DNA from: Dryas octopetala
Taxonomy: Eukaryota; Streptophyta; Magnoliopsida; Rosales; Rosaceae
Direction: 5' to 3'
NCBI GenBank assembly: GCA_963921425.1
Contig: OY992833.1
Coordinates: 22,591,454-22,655,453, forward strand
Length of the DNA stretch: 64,000 nucleotides
Made by a program: the position numbers and the translations under genes. A model generated the notes under the pieces. It saw only the letters and a list, made by a program, of their open reading frames with translations, did not search any database and was not told the DNA's origin. Shown here piece after piece: positions 34,792 through 46,161 of this stretch; the stretch's first letter is position 1; each line of letters begins with the position of its first letter.

Positions 34792-36015
34792 ATGGAGGTG
34801 GGGCAGATGCAGAGACAGTTGGTTGACTACACAAAGTCCTTGTTTCTGGAGGTAAAGAACGGGAAATGTGAAATATATGAATAAAATCACAGATGGGTTT
34901 GTTTTGTTTCTGTTGTTTTTGGTGTGTCTGATCATCTACCACTCCCTTGGTTTTGCCTTTATATTCTGTTTGTATTGTTCTTGATTTGTTGGACTTTTGT
35001 TTTCTGTTTCTTTTTTGAGGGGAGAGCAGGGTTTTCTGGATGGTCAGTTTTTGCAGCTTCAACAGCTGCAAGATGAGAGCAACCCAGAATTTGTTGTTGA
35101 AGTGGTGTCTCTATTCTTTGAAGATTCTGAGAAGCTTCTGAATGATCTCACCAGAGCTCTGTGCGGATCCAAGATCTTTCCTTTTCTTTTCTTTTCTTTT
35201 TTCCTATCTTTACTTTTCATTCTGTCTTTTCTCTCTTGGATTGGATTGCTTTGTTTGGTGCTCATGGTTTGCTTTTGGATACTTTTCTTTGCACAGAGAA
35301 CAGTCAAGTGTAGACTTCAAAAGGGTTGATGCCCATGTTCACCAGTTGAAGGGTAGCAGCTCCAGGTACACAATAAATTTCCCTTCTTTTTTATAGTTAG
35401 TGTGACCATCTTTGCATTTTCTCCAACTTGGGTTAAATCCAATTTCTACACCTCAAGATACACATTAAATCTTACAATAAACTCAGTCTAGTTCAGATCT
35501 AGGACATATATTGATCTAATAGCTGATTGTTGGTCATGTTTAGCTCAGTTTTGTCTGATGAGGAAGTTTTTTTGTTTGACAGTATTGGTGCTCAAAGAGT
35601 TAAAAATGCCTGCGTTGCTTTCCGCAACTTCTGTGATGGGCAGAACATTGAAGGGCGAGTTACTTTACTCTTAAGCATTTATATAGAGTATAGTTTTTGC
35701 ATTTACTTGGAAGTTGTTTCTTAATCAGCTTTTGAAAGCTGAGAGGTCATTCATGAACCATGAAAACTGAGTGATTGTTGTTAACAGGTGCATTAGATGT
35801 GTTCAACAAGTAAAGCAAGAGTACTACCTTGTGAAGAGCAAGCTCGAAACTCTCTTCGCGGTTAGTAGAATATACAGACTCTTGCTGTTGCTGGTTTATG
35901 TAAAACTCTTAGTTCTATTTTATTTTTTTCCCAAATTAAATATTGTTGATTGCAGATGGAGCAACAAATTGTGGCAGCTGGTGGGTCAATTCCAACGGTG
36001 GAATTAAGTTTCTAA
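34792..36015 (+). CDS. AHP1: histidine-containing phosphotransfer protein, AHP1-like
   Basis: Carries phosphate from hybrid histidine kinases (cytokinin and osmosensor receptors) to response regulators, moving between cytosol and nucleus. Six exons join to 154 residues: 34792-34851, 35030-35160, 35297-35365, 35583-35654, 35788-35860, 35956-36015. The HPt four-helix bundle carries [17 protein letters not shown] with the phospho-acceptor His79. [20 protein letters not shown] in exon 2 and [16 protein letters not shown] near the end are typical of true AHPs, as is the length. The conserved His marks it as active, unlike pseudo-HPt proteins. Intron 4 must use a GC donor (GAAGG|GCGAGT): the nearby GT would give an immediate frameshift and stop. 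Assignment to the AHP1 branch, rather than AHP2/3/5, is from overall resemblance. Confidence 0.95.
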
Positions 36016-37571
36016 GGCTACAATTGTGAAAAGAAACCAAGAAAGTTGGGGTGGTTGTAGAGAATCTCTTCACTAGTACTGTATAACACCTCTCTTAATT
36101 GATTGAAAATTCTCCTTTCACTAATGAATTTGTGCTTGTATGAAATTTATGAGGAGTTTTTCTTCTTCTGCCACTTCTTAATGAACTTTGAAGGCTCAAA
36201 TAACCTTGTTATTAATGAAAAGGTGTTTTCCATCTAGTTTTAGTTGGTGTTATACTTCATTGCTTAATTACACTGTATCCCATTCATGTCTTGTGTGTTT
36301 CAGATTTAAGAAAAGGGTTGATTGTGATAAAAACCACGCAAATCCATTGCGAGTTTGTATATGACATTAGAATTTAGATCGTGAAAAATGTCTAGCCTGC
36401 AATTTTAGCTTCGTGGAACCCTGCATCAAGTTTGGTTTTGCTGTTTTTGTTGGTTATTATATGACATCAGTTGTCATCCATGTTAGCAGAGATTAAATAA
36501 ATGATCATGGGGACCCTCATCTAGTTTAATAAATCCATTTGAAAGATTTGATTCTTCAATCTTGATCTTGCTTTTGCTGTCTCTCTGTCTGCTGCTAAAA
36601 TATGGACACAAACGTGGAACCTAGTAGCAGTACAGGGTACTTCTTTTTGTTCTCTTAAAATTTTATCATCTTTTAGAGAAGGAGAATCTATAAAGAAAAG
36701 GTCAACCACCATCAATGGACAATAACGATTGGTCATGTTATCAAAATTATCCTTGTTTGATTGCTGAGAATAAAGACAAACAAGAAAATTCTCTTGGCAG
36801 CCCAACCAAACAAATTTAAACTATGAGATGAATGCGGTTGCAACAACATTGGTTCTCCTATAGAAAAAGGAAGGTTAGTTTGCAATGCTACTAAGACAAA
36901 CAAAGTAGTTAAAGAAGGTGCTACTTTGGAATACTGTAGCTATGCTTGAAAATGGAGAAAACTTCCTTGGGACAGTTTTATACGCCCAATGTGTCTATAT
37001 ATCTAATCACGTAACTTTATGTGATGAGAGAGACAAACACATAAACATATATGACGGGATGGTCTCATGGAAGTTTTTCACTTGAAAATGGGTGGGTGTT
37101 GTGCAGCTAAAGCAGCCATGCAGCCACGTGCTCTGTTTATGCAAAAGAATGAGGGCCAAACATGGTGTCGCGCTATGGGACGGTGAAATTAAACTCGAGT
37201 CAACACATGACTTGTATTGAGTAGAGTGATAATGTTACACTAGGTTAAAGATGGTAAGCAAAGTTGTTACCCCGATCCTAAACACTTATACTGTTAAGAT
37301 GTGATCTAATTAGTGTTCTATGTAGAGCTAAACCATCCTTGTCAACAAAACAGGCAGAAACATATCTGCTACAAATAATAATTAATGACATATTGCAATA
37401 TAACTTTGACAATTTTCTTTGTTAAACAAATAAAGCCAAAGAACAAACTCCAATGGCATTTTCTGGTTTTGTATCCTTTTTCTTTGTTTTGCCTTCATTG
37501 AGCTACAATAAAAGCAGAATGCCTACTTTGCACATAACATCCATACAAATTTCTACGCCTTATTGCATAAT
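36016..37571. other. convergent intergenic region AHP / NSH3
   Basis: 3' UTRs of two convergent genes at the two ends and about 1 kb of AT-rich DNA between. A G-box-like CCACGTGC is near 37122. No gene or transposon is supported. Confidence 0.55.
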
Positions 37572-40500
37572 CTAAGTTTGATTTAGAGGCTTACGCCACA
37601 ATTTTGTTTGCTCTTCAAAACTTCCTACTACAGCAGACTGCTTCGATTCGCTTAACCGTTGTGCAAAAAGACGATAATATGCCTTAGGATTTACATTGTC
37701 CAATACTTTGACTAATTTTCCTTGTTTTTCATCAATCAAAAATCGTCCATCTTTGGATTCAATTCCTTCAGCATCAACTTTGATGGACTTGACTTGCAAG
37801 GTTTGATTCAGATGGGAATCACCAGCCAAGAGAACTGCACCAAGGATTTCCCCCAAGAAGGTTTCCTGCAGCTTGGTAACATGAGTGTTAGACAACCACT
37901 TGAGCCTCAAAAGCTTACGTTGTTAGATAATGAACTAACAATGTATAGCAAGCTAACAGTGAGAACCAAGATCATCCATTGAAGGGTGGTTCAAAATACT
38001 TATGGATGAAGTTAAAAAATCATCTCCTGAAATTTTCAAGTGCCCTGAATGCATGTCATCTAAATCCATATTAAAACCAATACATGCATAAAACCACTGT
38101 TACAGTTATACTACTGCTGGAGAAGAACTTCCCCACCATATATTATGTGGAATGGAAGGGGAGGAGAGATTAAAAAATGATCCAGGCATGTTCTTAGATA
38201 AGAAGCTTTACCACATGATGATATCTTTGGTGCTCTTGTTGCAACCGGTACAGCCTTGACAGCACACGCTGGGAAAACAATGCCTCAGGTGTCTTCTTCC
38301 TCCTGCGCAGGCTTTCTAGGATTTTTGGGAATGAACTAACTTTTTGCTGGATGCCAAGCGGAATGAGTGTGATGTTAAGTGAGGAAGCAAAGACTGTCTT
38401 TGCAGCCAAAGGGTCAAGAAACATATTGAATTCTGCAAATCCACTGGAAGGAATAGTAAACACATTTCCTTTGTCCTTGTGACCTTTGTGACCCCGGCTG
38501 ATAAGGCCTCCAACAATATATACATCCTGTAATGAGCATTGGCATCATTGGATAAATGTTATTACCTTCTTTTGGTGGAAAAACATGAAGTAAAGGCAGA
38601 GATCTGGCTACAATCTTCAAGTCTAGCAAGAAAGGCTTTCAATTATATAATAATTCTCTTTATTGAATAGTAAGAATGCTTCAATGTCTTCCCAAACTTC
38701 TCTTCTCTTCTTTCACTATAGTAGTTTGAAACATATATATCTTTCTAATCTGTACTATGTTCCTGATATAGAAGCATATTTGTTACTTTACTTAGAGATT
38801 ATGAACTGAAAGCAACCAACCTGAATTAGAGAGGTAGAGTTCTTTTCTGACAAAATGATCTTTGCTAAATTAGTCAAGGGTCCATTGGTTAATACAGAAA
38901 TCTTAGATCCTGGATCCAGTGTTTTTACCACAGACTCCCAAATTTCCAATGCTTGTGGTTGTCTGAGTTCAGGATTGTCTGTATCCCGAGGTGCTCCATA
39001 TTTCACAGAATTTTCTGCTGTATACCTGGTAACAAGAACTTAACATTTCAGTTCCAGTCTATCCAAAACATTCCCACAGAATAGAAAACTACATCAACAT
39101 ACTACAGGTGCCCATATACCAACATATGATTGTGACTAGGCAACAAAGATGTGCATAATGCCTAATTAAGCCAAAAGTTGCATGCAGTTCCGAGGGGCCA
39201 AAAAGCAATTTTCCAGTACCTTCTTGGGCTTCGTGGCAGATCGCGAGCAAGGCCATAGAGAGTGTCCGAGTCCAGTAATCCACCACTCCCATGTGGGATG
39301 GCCTTAACATATTTGCAGTCTCCAACAGGTGGAAAATTTGGATCAGACTGGTTCACAGCAAATACATCTCCCAGACCTACTGGAATGTCATCACGGCCCA
39401 TCATATGCAGTAAGTCATAAATGATGTCTATTGTTGCAGCATTTGCCCAGCCAGTTGGGGTCACTATTATTGCCTGAAAGCAAGGAGAGAAGGATATTTG
39501 GCTCATTTGGTTAGTTAAACCTTTTTGCTCATATATAGTTCACATTCAGGTCCTCAACTTAGAAATCTACCTTGAGATTAATCACTTGAACAGGTACTTT
39601 CAGGAGGTAAAACAGTGCTAGAAAGTCTCCAGCACTCATATCCATGTCAAAGACAACAGGTTTACCCAGTTTATTATTTCCAAAATCTGGTTTATATGTC
39701 ACTTCCTTGTAAAAAGGAAATTGGGTTGTAAAATTGAATCTCCCTGTTTGTTGAGGGTTGTTTAGAACCTGTAAAACCAAATGGAAAAGGTGCTATGATT
39801 TCATTAATATCAGTCACAGACACCAATTGTACATGGAATGTGTATGTGTGCACATGGATGTTTATGTGTTAATGCATAGAATAAAGATCAGAATAGGATT
39901 TATTCAAGAAATTTAAGTCAAAAAGGTATCATATTGAACCTACTTCCAAAAAGTTTTTAAAGAATTCTCTGTTAAGTGGGCTGTCAACATCTTGATTTCG
40001 TTTTGCTTTTGTAGCAACAAGCACGCGCACTGCCTCCGGACCTGTTACCTCTGCTGTATAACCATCCTGTTGATTGTGTGGCAATAAAAGTGCATTAACA
40101 TTTCAAGAAGAGAATATGCAACATGAGCAATGCTGCTAATTACATTAAAATAGGAAGAAAACTATACAAGGAAACTACCTTGCATTTCCCTTTTCCATTC
40201 TTCCCAATGCAAAATGGATCTCCAAGTCCGTTTTCAACATGACCACTATGCACACCACCTTTCTCTAAGTTGAACTTTGGAACTTTAAGGCCATCAAAGA
40301 AAGGATTGGAGCCATCAGATATCCCATAAGGTTTGTTTGAAGTAATCACGGTTATATTCATATACTCCATTTCAGCAAATTCATTTTCTCCATGAGGGTT
40401 ATGTGAGTTACGCATGATTGAGACTGCAACACCAGATGTGAAGGAGTCCCACATAAAATAACTCTGCAAATCGTTCAATTGTGTCATATCAAATCTTTTG

Positions 40501-43500
40501 ATACCTTAAAAATGGTATGCAAATTATATAATGTATATGTGAGTGATTTAATATATAAGGGAAAGTCTTGAAAGAGGAAGAATGTAATGACACTATTGCT
40601 GCAACTCAAAACAAAAAATAATCCAGGATTTACCGAATAGAATTGGTTGTCAAACCAAGTATCACGAGCCATTTTCAAGGACTGGAAGCAATACTGTGCC
40701 TCATATGTATCCTGATTCTGTTCAAATGCTTCAAAGAAGTTTTTATTAATTGGAATGGTGTTGGTTGCATCCAAAGGAACAAGGGTGACAGGAATTCCAG
40801 AATGAATAACCTGAAAAATAAATACCATTTTCAATCTCAGCCATTTTTATCTCCTAAAGAAAATGTCAAATTAGATGGCTTTATAACAAATCAAAAATAT
40901 ACACTTCAAAGACTGCAATGATGTGATCACTATTATTATACACATGCAAGGAATTGTATTACCTGGTATGCAGCAAAGGGATCTCCAAAGATATTAAACT
41001 CTGCATAAGGATTACTTGTATAGTCTGTGAACAAATTACCAGGATCACCACACTGCCTCGGTACACAAGATGAGCTAGCATTTTTGGGGCAGCAACCAGT
41101 TGGGTTCTTTGATCTCACACCACCACCCATGACATAAATATGCTCAACATTCTTCTTTAGGTGTGGATTATTCATAAGGAATATGCCGAAATTTGTATGT
41201 GCTCCTATGACAAATACAGTGATGGGACCTGCAGATATTTTGTTAATCATCACTTGCTGAGCAGTAGGTTGTCGAAGAGGAGTATATCTCCTGCTCCCCT
41301 AATTTCATTGAAACAGAAAAAGAAAAAATTCTGAGCCAGATACATAAATGTAGTGATAAAAAAAGAACAAAGAAAAAAAAAACAGGTCTTCACTTGTCAT
41401 GTATGAATGTACAAATAAACTAGAGAATATATATATTTTCTGCTATGTAGAGCCACTTGGGCCACCATATCTTCAGCTTATCACTCTGCAAGGTCATTTA
41501 AGTGTCCCAGAATTGTGTGCCTTAAGATATGTGTGTAACTAAGAGAGTGGTGAATTCATAACACTTTTTCTACGTGTGTTCAAATTATGAGTGGAATAAA
41601 AGCCATGTATTAATACCAGCCTAGTATTATAGAATAACCCCACTCTGCAACAACTTGTAACAAAGGCAAACTCGAAAAAAACCAAAACAAATTAATGATT
41701 CATAAAATTTAATGATTTGTAATTTGTTCATACCTGAGGGAGGAAAGCTTTTCTAATGCCATAATTAGAATCAATATCAAGTCGACCTCCAGAACCTACA
41801 GGAATGAATTGTCTATATCTGCATCCTCCTGCTGTTGTAGTCCCCTGATATTCAATTTTGAACTCATATGTATATTAGTGTCATGCTTGCACATAATTAT
41901 CAGAAAATGCAAAGATCAATTCACATAATTAAGCATATCTATGATTTGAGACAATTTCATCATTTCATGCCTGTTCAATTATTGGAAGATATCCACCAAC
42001 ATTTGGGAGTATGGTACCATCTGCTAGTACTCCACCCTCACCCCCCACTCCAACAGCAACATCATCACGGCCCATCATGTAAAGGATGTCATAGATTTGA
42101 TTCACAGCATGCCCAGCATTGGTCCAAGCATTTGCATTGATAGTGACTGCCTGTGGTAACAAAATTTCCAGGGTCACTTGTTAGACAACCACTAGGCCTC
42201 AAAGGCTTAAACTGTTAAGGAATGTGCCAAAAATATATATCAAGCTAACACCCTCTCTCACATGCAACCCCAACCTGCACGCGGAGAGCAGACATAAACA
42301 CACAGAATTGGGGGATGGAGGATTCGAACTCAAGCCATATGCAAACAAGGCTCTGATACCATGTTAGACAACCACATCCCCAAAAACTTAAGTTGTTAGG
42401 GAATGGGGCAACAATGTATATGAAACTAACACTGTCCATAAAATCATGCATGATAAGGAGGACAAATTGTGTAGTTGGCAGAAAGCAGCTTTTGGAACAG
42501 CTAAGAGTCTAATACAATACCATGTACTACAACTACGTACTGAAAGCCTGTTAGTCCTTAAAAAGTTATAGCCAGAGACTTTTGGTACAAAAACAAAGAG
42601 CTTTCGAAGGTACATTTGGTCCAGACTCCAGAGAGAGTGACTTACTGTGATACTGTAGGAACACAAGTTTACAGTGTACATTTAACTGTTAATTACCATA
42701 AGTAAAAAAGAAATAAATATTCAATTTTATATAATGGTCCAAGGAAAAAAAAGTTGTCTCTTACCATTTGACCAAAAAGGTAAAAATCAAAAGTTAGCTT
42801 GCAAAAATAAACTCCATGAGCACTACTTTAGCCAACAAAAAAACACACTAAATATGCAAAGGCACATGGTTTTTTTTTTTTTTTTTTTTGGGTCAAAGGC
42901 ACATGGTTTTGAGTTTTCAATAGTAGAGCCCTTTTCAAATATAGAATCCACTCAACTAAATGAATTATTTGACTCAGTCCTCAAGGACTAATAGTTAGTA
43001 TGAACTGCACAACTTTTGCTCATAGCCATCCAAAAATAAGGAAGAACTACTTTGCATCTTCACTGCCAACAATATTCATAGGATTCTTTTGAATTAAATC
43101 AACCAAAACTTGTACCATATAAAAAACAATCAAAACTTGGATTAGTTTTCCTGTTTGATCATCACTTGCTTACACTTATGAGGTAAACAATGAAATATAT
43201 AAATATACAAATGTAAAATTTCAAAACTCAAAGCATTTGCAGATTTGGAAGGTATAGCACTCTGACTTACTCACCCAGGGAGCTTAAACAGAAGGCTTTG
43301 ACACACCCAACTTTTGGGCTACTACATACTTTTTGGCCAAAAAAAATTTTATATATATATATATATATATTGGGATTTGGAAGATGAATTATTTAACACA
43401 AACACAACATCATGAACTTACCTCCAACTCAAACTCTGATCTGTTAAGCTTCAAGAGGTACAAGAGAGCGAAAAAATCATCGGTATCGACGTCTGTATCC

Positions 43501-43607
43501 AACAGAATCCGGCGAGGCTTGCCCTCCACAGTCTGCAAATTACTCTCAGCTCCAACAAGTACTACTGCAATAAGTATCACTACCCAAAAGTGCTTCTGCA
43601 GCAACAT
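37572..43607 (-). CDS. NSH3: inosine-uridine nucleoside hydrolase, two-domain, NSH3-like
   Basis: Apoplastic purine nucleoside hydrolase that releases the base from extracellular inosine and adenosine. Twelve exons on the minus strand join to 887 residues: 43422-43607, 41971-42150, 41734-41844, 40963-41298, 40634-40810, 40179-40463, 39944-40066, 39571-39768, 39220-39473, 38821-39025, 38212-38526, 37572-37865. A signal peptide ([12 protein letters not shown], residues 8-19) starts the protein. The first NH domain carries the calcium/ribose motif [10 protein letters not shown] (Asp37, 39, 43, 44) and [20 protein letters not shown]. The second domain begins near 499 with FDMDMSAGD (Asp507, 509, 514), a degenerate form of DTDxGxDD, and includes [13 protein letters not shown] and [13 protein letters not shown]. 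Intron 2 has a GC donor (CAG|GCATGA). Intron 1 holds a TRIM element and intron 11 a solo LTR of the same family. Length matches Arabidopsis NSH3 (about 890). Confidence 0.95.
37886..37958 (+). mobile_element. solo LTR of the mini-LTR (TRIM) family in NSH3 intron 11
   Basis: A 73-bp sequence starting TGTTAGACAACCACTTGAGC and ending AGCAAGCTAACA is closely similar to the two LTRs of the element at 42179-42431. It is flanked by ATGAG and GTGAG (4 of 5 match), as expected for a 5-bp target duplication. It lies only 20 bp from the 3' splice site of NSH3 exon 12. In the gene's orientation its edge reads TCTAACA, a good plant branch-point match. Confidence 0.75.
42179..42431 (-). mobile_element. complete miniature LTR retrotransposon (TRIM/SMART-like), 253 bp
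   Basis: Read on the minus strand: a 70-bp 5' LTR (42362-42431) begins TGTTAG and ends TCTAACA. Directly next is TGGTATCAGAGCC (42361-42349), the classic primer binding site for initiator tRNA-Met. An internal region of only 111 bp follows, ending in the polypurine tract GAGAGAGGG (42259-42251). Then comes the 72-bp 3' LTR (42179-42250), also TGTTAG...CTAACA. It has no coding capacity, so it must depend on enzymes supplied in trans. The LTRs have diverged from each other, so the insertion is not recent. No clear 5-bp target duplication remains. It sits in intron 1 of NSH3, same strand as the gene. Confidence 0.8.
42857..42910 (-). mobile_element. micro-retroinsert ACCC-A(n), 17-bp TSD
   Basis: A 20-bp insert (42874-42893; on the minus strand ACCC followed by A) is flanked by exact 17-bp repeats CAAAGGCACATGGTTTT at 42857-42873 and 42894-42910. 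It lies in NSH3 intron 1. The insert ends in ACCC-A(n), not GGCC-A(n), but the structure is otherwise the same. Confidence 0.6.
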
Positions 43608-43670
43608 TTTATCTCTCTGTCTCTTTCAACCACAACCCAGAAATCTTTGTTTAATTCAAGCTACAAATCT

Positions 43671-43680
43671 CTATATATAT
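43671..43680 (-). promoter_or_regulatory. possible TATA box of NSH3
   Basis: On the minus strand ATATATATAG lies about 65-75 bp before the NSH3 start codon, implying a short leader of 30-45 bases. The microsatellite (GA)n at 43870-43906 lies further upstream. Weak evidence. Confidence 0.35.
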
Positions 43681-43864
43681 GAAACTGTGCTTTGAGCCTT
43701 CAATCAAATCAGGAGCTCAATATTCCTGAGAGACCAATATCAAACAAAAGGAAGACACAAAAGCAAAGATGAACAAAACCAAAGACGTACACTCAACGCA
43801 GCAAGAGAGGTTTAGCTAGCAATTGTTAATTTGTTATACCCATCAAGTGAAGTAGTTTTTAAGA

Positions 43865-43869
<5 letters not shown>

Positions 43870-43906
<37 letters not shown>
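43870..43906 (+). repeat. (GA)n microsatellite upstream of NSH3
   Basis: About 37 bp of uninterrupted GA repeat followed by a short G run. Confidence 0.9.
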
Positions 43907-43908
<2 letters not shown>

Positions 43909-44216
43909 GTCAGCGGGAGCTGCAAGAGCAAAGTTGACAAATAAACGAATGAGGGATGGGACACACGTACGTAACACATGCCGGGGTCACGTGACCAAAA
44001 AGGAAGGTAGCAAGAACGTTTACACTCTTCTAATGGTCCAATCAAATTATTGCTGTGTTTTCATTTTTCAAAGTCCACCAAACTCTACAAAATACTTGTT
44101 AACATTGGAGAGGTCCTATAGACATGTAGTATTTCATTCTTTCGTTCTGAATATTAAAAGTATCACATATGCAATATGCATACTATACATGTGTAAATGT
44201 ATAATATCTAAAATAG

Positions 44217-44623
44217 ATAATTACAAATAAATCAATAAAATATTTCAAAATTATAAAAAGGTTAATATCAAATTTTCTATCTCATTTTAGTCAATCACAT
44301 AATTTCATAAATTATGTTTTGATCAATAACCCTACGGGCTTCAGCTCATTATTGATTTTTCTTTGAGTTCGTTTTACCCTTTTACCTCAGTTCATTGTTT
44401 TTATTTTAGTTCGTTATCTTTAATTTAGACACATGTCAACTTCTGATTAGTTTTGACATTTTTATAATTTTTTGAAATTTCCATGATAATGGCAGTGACT
44501 GTTATTTCTAATATTTGTTCATTTAATTCATTTTAGTTAATGGTAACTATTTTGGAATTTAGAAAATATTCATTGACCTATTTATAATTTTGAAATATTT
44601 TATTGACTTTTTTGTAAATAACC
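44217..44623. mobile_element. AT-rich foldback MITE, about 407 bp
   Basis: The left end (TTACAAATAAATCAATAAAA then TATTTCAAAATTATAAA) is matched by the complement of 44570-44622. The arms are about 50 bp. No transposase, and ends not certain to the base. Confidence 0.65.
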
Positions 44624-45357
44624 CCATTTAAAACTAGATCGTTTTAGAATTCTATATAATTATGCTACTTAACACACCTAAAATGCTTATTCTTACATTA
44701 TGTGTTGGCTAAGATATATAGAAGATAATTCTATAGTCTAAAACGATCTAATTAGCCAAATTAGCACATGCATATCGTACCTTTTAAGAAATAAAAATGT
44801 AAAATACCAAATTATTCTCAGCAAAAACAAAAAATGCCAAATTGTATTGATAACAGCTTATAATGTCGTTATGTGGAGGTTGCAAAACCAAGAAAAATGT
44901 GATCATATTGTACTAATAATGTGTGTATCTCATTTGGTTTATTATTCTAGAAGTTCACCTCACACATGTAAATATGGAGTTCTATGTAACTGTCGAAAAT
45001 AACTTGTATATTTCCGTAATAAAGACAGATTGGTGTCACGGCAAAGAAAAAAAAAGAGAAAAAGGAGAGGAAAGAGAAAAAAATAGAATGAGAGAAAAGA
45101 GAAAGAGTCAATGAAAAGAAAGTAGGATGCCGCCTCTTCTTATTCCAGTGATAAAAAAGTTTCTCTTGTCATTGTCTTAGTTGTTGGTTGTTGAATTGAT
45201 GAATGTTGGGCACTTGGACTTGGACTTGGAGTAGCATTTATTAAAGATTTTGGGGTCTATATATATTTATTAAATAAAAGGTCATTGTGTTAATTTTTTA
45301 TAAAATTTGATCAGATGGTCCCATAAAAGCTTTGTGAGAGTGAAAGTGTGAATTCTC

Positions 45358-45801
45358 ACTACACCATTTAGTCACTTATAATATTTAAGTACATGCAATA
45401 TATTTATAGACATACTGATACTTGAAATATAATAATTTATAAAATTATAATTGGTATTCTACACCATAATCTTATACACTAAACCATAAAGTCTGAAAAC
45501 TTATACCTTAAAAATTAACCCTATATTCTAATAATTTTAGTATATAAATTAAAAATTATAGTTTTGGACTTTTAGTAATATTTTTACAATATAGAAACTA
45601 TAAATTATATAAAATATAAACTAGTAATATTTTTAGACTTTTTGTAATGATAATATTTAAATAGAAATCTAAAATAATATCTAAAAAAAAAGAATGATAT
45701 ATAAAATATATTTAATTTTATAAATTATTATATTTCAAGTATTAGTAAACCTATAAATATATTGCATGTGCTTTAATTTCATAAGTGGTTAAGTGGTGTA
45801 C
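45358..45801. mobile_element. foldback MITE with about 90-bp arms, about 440 bp or longer
   Basis: The left arm (45359-45450, including ACATGCAATATATTTATAGA) pairs with the right arm (45712-45801). Weaker inverted similarity extends outwards to roughly 45258 and 45925, so the full element may be about 670 bp. The interior is extremely AT-rich. A box-B-like GGGTTCAAACCC near 45838 lies in the outer part. Confidence 0.65.
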
Positions 45802-46000
45802 TAGGAATTCATACTTTGACTCTCCTCACAATGTCATGGGTTCAAACCCTAGTATGTGCAAAAAACACCTTACATCTTTTTTATTCAATATATAAAACTT
45901 TTATATAAGATAAAATATATAATAAAATATATAAATAATCCGATTCGGTTCGATTTTTTTGTCAACCCGATTTTGTCTACTATTATGTATGTTTCTTGTT

Positions 46001-46161
46001 AGTTCGTGGACCAACTTCAAATGAACCCTATAGTTAATGGGGAAATTTGAAATATTTTATAATTTGTGGATCAACTTGAAATAAACCCTATAGTTAATGA
46101 GAAAATTTGAAATATTTTATAATTTGTGAACCAACTTAAAATGAACCCTATAGTTGGTGGT
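46001..46161 (+). repeat. 60-bp tandem repeat, 2.6 copies
   Basis: Period exactly 60 bp: the core CCAACTTCAAATGAACCCTA starts at 46011 and recurs, with a few substitutions, at 46071 and 46131. No coding potential. Confidence 0.85.

Noticed and set aside
42257..42361. tRNA-like gene or SINE on the minus strand (TGGTATCAGAGC...GAGTTCGAATCC)
   Set aside because: The first part is the primer binding site directly next to an LTR; the element as a whole is a mini LTR retrotransposon. The box-B-like match is probably coincidental, and no cloverleaf forms.
45793..45880. Possible tRNA-derived SINE (AAGTGGTGTAC...GGGTTCAAACCC)
   Set aside because: The segment is better explained as the outer right arm of the foldback MITE 45358-45801; no poly(A) end or target duplication.
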